This document shows positions 1-6,479 of a stretch of 7,956 nt of DNA, one piece after another. Position 1 is the stretch's first letter. Every line of letters starts with the position of its first letter. Source of the stretch: CAZGRP01 sp964527995 (GTDB lineage: Bacteria; Zhuqueibacterota; Zhuqueibacteria; Oceanimicrobiales; CAZGRP01); assembly GCA_964527995.1 (NCBI GenBank), contig CAZGRP010000111.1, positions 1 to 7,956 on the forward strand, read 5' to 3'. The notes below the pieces were generated by a model. The model worked only from the letters and a program-made list of their open reading frames with translations, was not told the DNA's origin and made no database searches. The position numbers were made by a program, and so were the translations under genes.

Positions 1-1694
1 CTCGCCACCACCCCTCCCATCACCACCACGCCGGTTTCCGGGTACCCCTGCCACAGCGAGTAGCGGCGGTCAGTCAGGTTCTTGCCCTGCAGCAGGATGG
101 CCACATTGGGCGCCACCTCGACCTCCACCTCGGCGTCGAGCAACCAGTAGGCCGAGAGGCTCTCGCGGCTGGACAGGCGGATCCGCCGCGAGGACACCCA
201 GGTGCTGCTGGTGCTCAACTTGACGCGATCGCTCGGGCGATAGGTCACCTGCACCGGCACCTGATAGCGCTCGCGATACGGCAGGTCAAAGGGAACGGTC
301 GACCCGGGTGAGCCGCGGTGGTCGTCGAGGACAACCAGTCGGGCATCGGCAGCCAGCCTCGACGGCACCGAAAGCCGCAACCCTGCCGCAAAGGAGGTCA
401 ACCCGACATTGTCCAGGCGGCCATAGCTGAACAGCCCGGTGCTGTCCTCGCGCTGCCAGAATCCGTAGTCGTCCATCTGCTCATTCCGTAAGAGCCCGAC
501 AAGCGCGACGTTCTCCGAGATTCTGTATTCGGCCCCGACCTCCAGATACGACTGAGCCTCTTCAGGTCGCAGACTTGGAGCAAGCGTTACATACGGATTC
601 TCGGCCAGGAGACGGGGAAACGGCTCATAGCGCAGCTCGCGCCCCGCAGAGGCATGAAGCCCGAAGCGCGGCGTCGCCTGCACCATGATCTTGGCCCGCG
701 GGGCGAAGAACGTCAGCCGGTCGCCCTCGATGTTGCGGCGCTGCAACCCCAGGGTCACCGACAGAGTGCTTTGCGGCGATAATGCCACCGACGCTGCGGC
801 CCAGACAGAGCCAAGGCGGACATCATGGTCGGGCAGCGGACCGCTGTCGAAATGGTCGGCCATGAGGTCTCCGGCGAGCGACAGTCGCCGCTCCTCAGGG
901 CCCCAGGCGACTCTTCCCTTGAGCCGGAACCAGCGGTCGGTGCTACTGCCGAAGCGCGCCAACAAGTCCGGAGGTTCGGGCTCCAGGCGAAGAACGCCGC
1001 CCTCTGCTGATAGCTCTATCTCTGAGCCGGCGCTGGACGTCCACAGCCAGCGCGACCGGAGATAGCCGGAACTCAACTGCCGGTCTCGCCCGGGAGCAAC
1101 GGAGCCGTGCAGGCCGTAATCGGAAAGCCGAAAGATGCCCTGTACGTCCCCGCGCAGACGTTTGCCAAGGGCAAAACCGAGTGAGCCAGAGAGGTCCGCG
1201 CGGGCGTATTCGCTGTTGCTGAACTGGCCGCTGCTGCGGCCGACGCGAGCCTCGAAGTTATAGCCGACCGATCCGAGTTGATCCCAGCGCACTAGTTGGC
1301 CCGTGAGGGTGGTGAAGCGCCCGCCGAGCAGCCGGACCCAGGTGCGCCGCGGCACGGGCGTGCTCACCTGCAATCCGGTTTTCTCTCCGACGAGGCGCTC
1401 CGCGGGCTGTCGCTCAAAACTCACCGGCGGGGACACGACACGGGCGCTGTCGCCGGGCGGCGTGAGTTTGCGGCCGACGACGCGCTTCATGGTATCGCGG
1501 CCGTAGATCAACACGTCAGGGATTTCCAGACCTGGGGCGGGCTTTTTCTTGACCGGTCGTTTTCGTGCCTGCAGTGTGTCTTCCTTGGCCGGAATACGAG
1601 TGGGCGGCGGCTTTACTTTCTCCTGTCCCTGCACCCCAGCGGTCTCGGAGATCAGCCACACCAGCGCCGCCACACAAATCAGCAGTTTTCGCAT
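1..1694 (-). CDS. TonB-dependent-receptor-like outer-membrane beta-barrel protein without an evident plug domain (3' end cut by window)
   Basis: At least 564 residues are read without a stop to the window edge. A signal peptide (LLICVAALVWLISETAGVQG) is followed by a basic, proline-rich linker and the segment EIPDVLIYGRD (57-67), which resembles a TonB box or the start of a plug. From about residue 118 the sequence alternates polar and hydrophobic residues in typical outer-membrane strands. The last visible part, NLTDRRYSLWQGYPETG and what follows, matches the closing strands of TonB-dependent receptors, so only a few residues should be missing. Only about 50 residues separate the box-like segment from the first strands, whereas a normal plug needs roughly 130-150. 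It may therefore be a plugless receptor relative or an open or structural barrel; if a receptor, its ligand is unknown. The ATG at 1694 lies two bases after the TPR stop and relies on a weak GGAAAG in the TPR gene's last codons, implying translational coupling. Confidence 0.8.
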   Translation of the reverse strand, partial: MRKLLICVAALVWLISETAGVQGQEKVKPPPTRIPAKEDTLQARKRPVKKKPAPGLEIPDVLIYGRDTMKRVVGRKLTPPGDSARVVSPPVSFERQPAERLVGEKTGLQVSTPVPRRTWVRLLGGRFTTLTGQLVRWDQLGSVGYNFEARVGRSSGQFSNSEYARADLSGSLGFALGKRLRGDVQGIFRLSDYGLHGSVAPGRDRQLSSGYLRSRWLWTSSAGSEIELSAEGGVLRLEPEPPDLLARFGSSTDRWFRLKGRVAWGPEERRLSLAGDLMADHFDSGPLPDHDVRLGSVWAAASVALSPQSTLSVTLGLQRRNIEGDRLTFFAPRAKIMVQATPRFGLHASAGRELRYEPFPRLLAENPYVTLAPSLRPEEAQSYLEVGAEYRISENVALVGLLRNEQMDDYGFWQREDSTGLFSYGRLDNVGLTSFAAGLRLSVPSRLAADARLVVLDDHRGSPGSTVPFDLPYRERYQVPVQVTYRPSDRVKLSTSSTWVSSRRIRLSSRESLSAYWLLDAEVEVEVAPNVAILLQGKNLTDRRYSLWQGYPETGVVVMGGVVA

Positions 1695-1696
1695 CC

Positions 1697-4600
1697 TTAC
1701 TTTCCAGAAAGGCTGCGCAGGCGCTCTTGCGCTTTGGCAGCCAGTTCCTTGTTTTTGAAATCGTTGATGACCGACAGGTAGAGTTTACGTGCCTCGGCCA
1801 GGAGACTGAGCCGCTCGTTGCATTCTGCCGCCCGGAAAACGGCGCGCACAACCCAGTCGGTTTCGTTACCGTAAAGGTATTTCACCTTCAGATATTCCAG
1901 TGCTGCGTCTTTGTAGCGCCCTTCCTTCCAGTAACTCTCCCCCATGAGGTACTGGGCCTCGGCCGCTGTCTTGTCGGACACCATTTGCAGCACCTGGCCG
2001 AACGCCTGCCGGGCCTGAGCGAACTCCTTCTGTTCCAGGGCCACTTTCCCCAACCCGAGACGGGCCCTTGCCGCGGCTGCAGCCTTGGGATAGCCGGTAA
2101 GCACCTTGTTGAAGGCGCGGCGGGCACCGGCCAGATCACCCAGGCGCAGCCATGCCTCACCGAGCCGCACCCCGGCTTCCGGCGCAATCCGGCTGGCTGC
2201 GTAGCGCTGCAGCACATCCTGGTACTGCCCGGCCGCTTCGGCGAAGGCCTCACGCTTGAAGTGGATTTCGCCGATCCGGAACTCCGCCTCGGCCGAAAGA
2301 TCGTTCTGTGGAAACTCCCTCGCCTGCCTGCGATAGGCCTGCAGGGCTTCCGCGTCGCGTCCGAGCCGTTCGTACGATTGTCCAATCCAGAAGAAAGCAG
2401 ACCGTGCCGCCGAAGAGGTCGGATAGCGGCGAAACAGATCCTGGAAAGCCGCGACCGCCTTCTCATACTCCTTCAGGTTGAACAGCATCTCGCCCTTGCG
2501 GAACAGCAGGTCCGCAGCCATGGGCGAATTGGGAAACCTGGCAATATAGCGGTCCGCCACGGCCACGGCTTCGGTGGNNNNNNNNNNNNNNNNNNNNNNN
2601 NNNNNNNNNNNNNNNNNNNNNNNNNNNNNNNNNNNNNNNNNNNNNNNNNNNNNNNNNNNNNNNNNNNNNNNNNNNNNGGCGAATTGGGAAACCTGGCAAT
2701 ATAGCGGTCCGCCACGGCCACGGCTTCGGTGGTCTTGCCCTGTTGCAGCAGCGACCATTGAATGCCGCTGACGGCGTCGTCGACGAGGTCGCTCTTGGGG
2801 TAGGTGTCGATCAAGCGGCGATACTCGCGCGCAGCGTCCTGGTAGCGGCCCATGTTGTAGTAGGCGTCACCCTGCGCGTAGATGGCATCGTCCACGAAGT
2901 CGCTGTCCGCGAACCTGCTTTCCACCTTGGTGAAGGCCGCGATGGCCTGGTCCATCTCTCCGGCGCGAAAATAAGCTCGGCCGACAAGATACTGCGACTC
3001 AGCAGCAAAGCGCGAGCGAGGATAGCGCACCAGCAACTCGTTAAAGGCACGTACCGCGGCCTGGTACTTTTTGGCCCTCAGATAGCTTCGGCCGATTTGA
3101 AACTGCGCTTCGGCCGCCGCCGAGCTGTCGGCGCGATCGGCCAAAAGGCGGCGATAGGTTCGAATGGCGCGGTCGTACTGTTTGAGGTTGAAGAGCGCAT
3201 CTCCGGCGCGCAGAAGGGCGTCGGTGCGAATACCCGGATCCACGCCGTCTGTGGCGGCTTCCAGGAAGTCTTTGGCCGCACGATCAAACCGCTGCAGCTT
3301 CATTTCGGCCCAGGCTCGGCCATATAGCGCGGAGGCCCTACGTTCCGCCTGACGGGCCCGTTCCGCGGCCTTGCTGTAGGAGCCCAAGGCTTCCTCGAAA
3401 GAGCCCTTGGCGAATTGCGCCTCACCCTTCCAGAAAAACGCATCGGCGACCAGGTCATGCTGGGCAAACTCATCGATGAACTGATTCAGTTGCTGAATGG
3501 CCTCATCGTAGCTGCCGAGCTGCACCAGAACCCAGCCGCGCTTGTACTCGGCCCGCGGCGTCACGTCTCTCTGGGGATAGTCCCGAATCACCCGGGTGAA
3601 CGCCTGCAGCGCCGGTTGCAGGCTGTCGAGGGCGGCGTAGGTCTCGCCGATCATGTACGCCGCTTCCGGAGTGAGAGGGGCCTGCGGGTATTCCTCCACC
3701 ACCTTCCGAAAAAGTTGCAGGGCCTGCCGGTAGTCGCCGCGTTCGAAGTCGATGGCGCCGATCTGGTACCAGGCCCCGGCGGCCTCCTCGCTGTCGGGGA
3801 AGCGCTCCGTCACACGCACAAAGCGCTCGCGTGCCTGGAGCGGCTCTCCAAGCTTCTGCCAACTTCGCCCGGCGTGGTAGAGGGCTGAGGCAGCCAGCGG
3901 GCTTTCCGAAAAGCGATTGGCCACCTGCTCGAACTGTTGCGCCGCCTGCCGGAGGTCGCCCGACTGGAAATGCGTCCACGCCAGCCCGTACAGAGCGTCG
4001 TCGGCGAGCGGGCCGTCAGGTTTGCGATCGTACAGGCGCTGGTAAGCCTGGGCCGCAAGGGTGTAGTCTTCCTTTTTGTAGTACGCCTCTGCGACCAGCA
4101 GCTCGGCCTTGTCGCGCAATGCATCGTCGGGGAATTGCTCTACCGCCTGCTGGAGCGCCCGCACCGCCTGGTCGTATTCCCCCTTGCCGTAGTAAGCCCA
4201 CCCGATTCGATAGGACACGGTACCGCGGAGAGGGCTGTCGGCGTACTCGGAGAGTAGCTTCTGGTACGCCTTCAGCGCTCGATCGAAATCTTCCTCCTGC
4301 TCGTAGATCCAGCCGATGGAGTAGAGGGCATAGTCAGCCAGGGGGCTTTTCGGCGCATATTTGACCACCCAGGCGTACTGCTCAACAGCGTCGCTGTTTC
4401 GCTTCAGTTGGTAAAGCGACTCGCCCAGCCAGTAGTGGCCGTCATCCGCCAGATCGCTGCCGGGATACTGGTCGAGAAAACGCTGCAAGGCCTGCACCGC
4501 CTGCTCATAGGAGCCCGAGCGGTAGTAGGCCTCGCCGATGCGGTAGAGTGCCTTGTCGCGAAACTCGACAGCGGTGTGTTCCCGCAGCAGGCGCTGGTAG

Positions 4601-4869
4601 GCCGCGATAGCCTGTGCGTACTTGCCGCTGTTGAAGTACGATTCTCCGAGAAGAAAGCCAGCCTGCGGCGCCCATTCGCTCTGCGGGAATTGCTGCAGGA
4701 AGCGCTGAAACTGCTCCGCTGCCAGCTGGTAGAGCTGGTCATCGTACATCCCCTTGGCAGCGATAAAGGCGCGCTTTTCCACCTCGAGGGTCTGAGCAGA
4801 GGCCACCTGGGGACCGATGAGAACTGCGGCAAGAATGAAGGAGATCAATTGTGGCTGACGCATGGTCAC
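1697..4869 (-). CDS. Exported multi-TPR protein (about 26 tandem TPR units), interrupted by an assembly gap
   Basis: This is a tetratricopeptide-repeat protein with a signal peptide (hydrophobic ISFILAAVLIGPQVASA, likely cut before QTLEVEK), so it acts in the periplasm or at the outer membrane. Apart from that it is all TPR: about 26 units of about 37 residues, each with a G-x-x-Y/F-x-x-G-x-Y-x-x-A core and a YP or FP turn, resembling BamD/CpoB (YbgF)-type repeats. No catalytic domain is visible, so a scaffold or assembly role is likely. A 100-N gap (2578-2677) with duplicated 55-bp flanks breaks the frame; collapsing one copy plus the Ns leaves 3018 bases, 1005 residues, with the join reading RFPNS-PMAADLL. 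The GTG at 4869 overlaps the HEPN stop (GTGA) and has GAGGTG seven bases upstream; ATG 4863 is the alternative. The barrel gene starts two bases after the stop, implying a shared function. Confidence 0.88.
2523..2577. repeat. Left copy of the 55-bp duplication flanking the gap
   Basis: These 55 bases are identical to 2678-2732 and end exactly at the first N. They encode the same TPR segment (TEAVAVADRYIARFPNS on the minus strand). They are best read as a contig-end overlap of one k-mer length, not as a biological repeat. Confidence 0.95.
2578..2677. other. Assembly gap (100 N)
   Basis: A run of exactly 100 N inside the TPR gene is the conventional placeholder for a gap of unknown size. The flanking 55-bp duplication indicates that the two contigs actually overlap and that no sequence is missing. 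Confidence 0.97.
2678..2732. repeat. Right copy of the 55-bp duplication flanking the gap
   Basis: Identical to 2523-2577, starting at the first base after the N run. The two copies are offset by 155 bases, which is not a multiple of three and so puts the two halves of the TPR gene out of frame as written. Confidence 0.95.
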
Positions 4870-5258
4870 CGTCTGACACCTCTCCGGACTATTTCGACCA
4901 AGCCCCTGACCTGCTCCAATGAATCGCGGACATCGTCCTCTGACAAGCCGGTCTCTGTTATAAATGGATAGCGTTCAATGAGGTAGTAAGCCGCAATCTT
5001 TTGGCAGGCCTGTCGATAGGGCTCTAACGCAGGTTCCAGTCTCAAAGCCCTGTTCAACAGGGCCTCGAGATCGTGAATACGTTCGAGCTTCCAGCCCTTT
5101 GATAAGAGGAACGCCTTGAGGAACTTCTCTATCGCCTGCTGAAGGAAAAAACCTGCTGCCTCCGGATCTTGCAGTCCGAGGAGATCTTCCACCCGTCGTA
5201 GATCTTTTTCGGCAATGGCAATCCAATCCTCGGGGTATAGCGACTCTTCAGGATGCAT
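4866..5258 (-). CDS. HEPN domain protein, partner of the MNT nucleotidyltransferase
   Basis: This 130-residue, all-helical HEPN protein pairs with the MNT gene. Recognisable family features, in order, are an N-terminal helix with DWIAIAEKDL (11-20), the conserved FLQQAIEKFLKAFL helix (38-51), HDLEALL (62-68) and ERYP (95-98) before the final helix. HEPN toxins that cleave RNA usually carry an Rx4-6H motif, and I find none here: Arg60, Arg82 and Arg96 have no His at that spacing. RNase toxicity is therefore uncertain, and the protein may belong to the RYP-containing MNT/HEPN type without proven RNase activity. ATG 5258 is chosen because GGGAAGG lies six bases upstream. A GTG at 5273 is in frame, but its start overlaps that binding site. 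The stop overlaps the next gene as GTGA. GC is about 51%, the lowest of the window. Confidence 0.88.
   Translation of the reverse strand: MHPEESLYPEDWIAIAEKDLRRVEDLLGLQDPEAAGFFLQQAIEKFLKAFLLSKGWKLERIHDLEALLNRALRLEPALEPYRQACQKIAAYYLIERYPFITETGLSEDDVRDSLEQVRGLVEIVRRGVRR
4877..4882 (-). promoter_or_regulatory. Ribosome binding site of the TPR gene
   Basis: GAGGTG inside the last codons of the HEPN gene lies seven bases before GTG 4869 but 13 bases before ATG 4863, so it favours the GTG start and coupled translation with HEPN. Confidence 0.5.
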
Positions 5259-5598
5259 AGAGCACCTTCCCACGATTCATGATATCGGCCAGATACTGAT
5301 CCCCCCGGGCCAGCCTCCTTGCAACCTCTTGAGGAGTCAGCACAATTGTCTCCACTGAGACGAAGCGGTTGGGATCCGACAGAATCTGCCGTACTCGAAC
5401 CCAGCGATCGATAAAACGCTCCGAGGTCTCCTTTATGATCAGCAGGTCGATGTCGCTTTCTGAATGCGGCTCACCGTACGCGTAGGAGCCGAATAGGATC
5501 ACCTTCTGCGGGGCATAGTGCTCAATGAGCTTTCGCACCATGCCCTGAATTGTCCTTTGCACGCTCACCTGTGTGACCACGCCGGTCATCTCTGCCAC
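5248..5598 (-). CDS. Minimal nucleotidyltransferase (MNT) domain protein, antitoxin-type partner of HEPN
   Basis: This small protein (116 residues from GTG 5598, 113 from ATG 5589) is a pol-beta-fold nucleotidyltransferase of the MNT type. The active-site signature is complete. Numbered from the ATG, FGSYAYG (33-39) and SDID (45-48) form the GSX10DXD pattern with Asp46 and Asp48, and Glu80 in VSVETIVLTP is a plausible third metal ligand. The C-terminus has the usual family ending (TPQEV, then a GKVLY-type tail). In characterised MNT/HEPN modules the MNT protein adds AMP to the HEPN protein and neutralises it; applying that here is inference. The GTG is preferred because AAGAGGT precedes it by seven bases; the ATG has only a distant AGAGG. 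The frame is open further up to 5757, but that stretch overlaps the deacetylase end. The gene overlaps the HEPN gene by 11 bases. GC is about 55%, below most flanking genes. Confidence 0.9.
   Translation of the reverse strand: MAEMTGVVTQVSVQRTIQGMVRKLIEHYAPQKVILFGSYAYGEPHSESDIDLLIIKETSERFIDRWVRVRQILSDPNRFVSVETIVLTPQEVARRLARGDQYLADIMNRGKVLYAS
5265..5271 (-). promoter_or_regulatory. Ribosome binding site deciding the HEPN start
   Basis: GGGAAGG, inside the end of the MNT gene, lies six bases before the ATG at 5258. It fixes that start over the GTG at 5273, whose first codons contain this site. Confidence 0.65.
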
Positions 5599-5605
5599 GT
5601 CCTCT

Positions 5606-5612
5606 ACCTCTT
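5606..5612 (-). promoter_or_regulatory. Ribosome binding site deciding the MNT start
   Basis: AAGAGGT ends seven bases before the GTG at 5598. It favours that codon over the ATG at 5589 and rules against the much longer open frame beginning at 5757. Confidence 0.5.
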
Positions 5613-5700
5613 CCCTGTCTGTTTCACCATGCAAAAACGAACCCCTCGTGCAAAAGTTCCCTGGATCCCCGCAGCCCTCCCCTGCTCCAACAGGCCGCTG

Positions 5701-5719
5701 TCGCGGATTCGAGCCGCGA
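5701..5719. other. Perfect 6-bp hairpin just after the deacetylase stop
   Basis: A six-base-pair stem (TCGCGG / CCGCGA) closes a seven-base loop, four bases after the deacetylase stop codon. On the minus strand it has no T-run after it, so it is not a convincing terminator for the genes here; it may protect the mRNA 3' end. On the plus strand it is followed by five T, which looks like a weak intrinsic terminator, but no plus-strand gene is present. The minus-strand loop and stem read GGCTCGAATCC, one base away from the T-arm consensus of tRNAs, but no tRNA body surrounds it. Confidence 0.4.
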
Positions 5720-5723
5720 TTTT

Positions 5724-6479
5724 TCAGGCCCCACCGGACGATGTTCCACCGACGCACTGGGCCAGCAAATCGGAGACGCGTACGAACTCATACCCCTCTC
5801 CGCGCAGGGCCGGGATGATTTCGGCCACCGCCTGCACCGTGTGGCTGCGGTCGAAGTGATCGGTATTGCCACCATCGTGCAGAATGATCACCGAGCCGGG
5901 ACGGACGCGCTCGAGAACGCGGTCGACGATCTTGCGGCTGCCGGGCTCGTGGGGATCGCGCGGGTAGACATCACCCACCACAGTCTGGTACCCCATCTCC
6001 CCCACCAGCCGCACCACACGCTTGGAAAACAGCCCCATCGGCGGCCGCATCAAGTGCGCCTGGATGCCGAGCAGTTCCCGGATCAACCGGTCGGTACGCT
6101 GCACCTCGGCGACGATTTCCGCCGATGGCATGAAAAGCAGGGATACGTGGCTGTAGGTGTGATTGCCGATCTCGTGCCCGGCCGCCACGGCCGCCCGTGC
6201 CACCGCCGGGAACTGTTCGAGGTGGCGACCCACCAGGAAGAAGGTCGCCGGTGCCCCGCGGCTGGCAAGCAGCTCCAGCAGATCCGGCGTGTACCGGTCG
6301 TTGGGGCCGTCGTCAAAGGTCAGCGCCACCTTCTTCTGGTCCGTTTCCAGGCGCCAGAAGACGCGCTCGGTCAGCCACGGACCCAGGCGCTCCACGGCCA
6401 CGGCGTAGCTGACATCACCGAGGAATGCCTGCCAGTTCGCCGGCTTGGTCCAGCGGCGACGGGGCGACCTGCCACTCAT
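5724..6479 (-). CDS. Polysaccharide deacetylase family protein (NodB fold, carbohydrate esterase 4 type)
   Basis: This 251-residue protein should remove N- or O-acetyl groups from a glycan in a metal-dependent reaction. The NodB motifs appear in order: TFDDGP (54-59; catalytic Asp56, metal ligand Asp57), the HxxxH metal motif in GNHTYSH (His107, His111), RPPMG (145-149), a GDVYPRD segment (169-175) and ILHDGG (199-204, His201). Motif 3 usually has an aromatic residue where Met148 sits. The N-terminus is basic (SGRSPRRRW) and shows no signal peptide or membrane segment. The protein is therefore predicted to be cytoplasmic, or exported by an unrecognised route, which is unusual for an enzyme acting on wall or surface glycan. 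The ATG overlaps the acyltransferase stop by four bases (ATGA), with AAGAGG seven bases upstream inside the preceding gene. This coupling suggests the two act on the same lipid-linked glycan or envelope lipid, but that is inference. Confidence 0.9.
   Translation of the reverse strand: MSGRSPRRRWTKPANWQAFLGDVSYAVAVERLGPWLTERVFWRLETDQKKVALTFDDGPNDRYTPDLLELLASRGAPATFFLVGRHLEQFPAVARAAVAAGHEIGNHTYSHVSLLFMPSAEIVAEVQRTDRLIRELLGIQAHLMRPPMGLFSKRVVRLVGEMGYQTVVGDVYPRDPHEPGSRKIVDRVLERVRPGSVIILHDGGNTDHFDRSHTVQAVAEIIPALRGEGYEFVRVSDLLAQCVGGTSSGGA

Larger units (their letters stand above)
5599..5723 (-). other. 125-base spacer between the deacetylase and the MNT gene
   Basis: This is the only sizeable non-coding interval in the window, so it is the likeliest place for a promoter of the MNT-HEPN-TPR-barrel block. 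It holds the hairpin at 5701-5719, two direct copies of TTTTGCA (minus strand) at 5649-5655 and 5630-5636 whose starts are 19 bases apart, and the MNT ribosome binding site. I see no convincing -35/-10 pair. The MNT frame stays open through the spacer, but its translation there shows nothing family-like. Confidence 0.45.

Noticed and set aside
1565..2704. Long plus-strand open frame (379 codons including the N run) and similar plus-strand frames at 2743-3327 and 3415-3888
   Set aside because: They are antisense to the TPR gene, whose repeats are unmistakable on the minus strand. Their translations show no family features, and open antisense frames are expected in GC-rich coding DNA.
2473..2758. 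Frameshift or split into two TPR genes
   Set aside because: The apparent frame change is caused by the 100 N plus a duplicated 55 bp. Merging the copies restores one frame exactly.
5701..5724. Intrinsic terminator for the acyltransferase-deacetylase transcript
   Set aside because: On the coding (minus) strand the hairpin is followed by CAGCGG, not a T-run. The T-run lies on the opposite strand, where there is no gene to terminate.
5690..5726. tRNA gene
   Set aside because: Only a T-arm-like hairpin is present. The bases around it cannot form an acceptor stem, and there are no D or anticodon arms and no CCA end.
5599..5757. N-terminal extension of the MNT protein up to an ATG at 5757
   Set aside because: The added residues are low in family character, overlap the deacetylase end and include the ribosome binding site. 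MNT proteins normally begin a few dozen residues before the GSY motif, as the 5598 or 5589 start gives.
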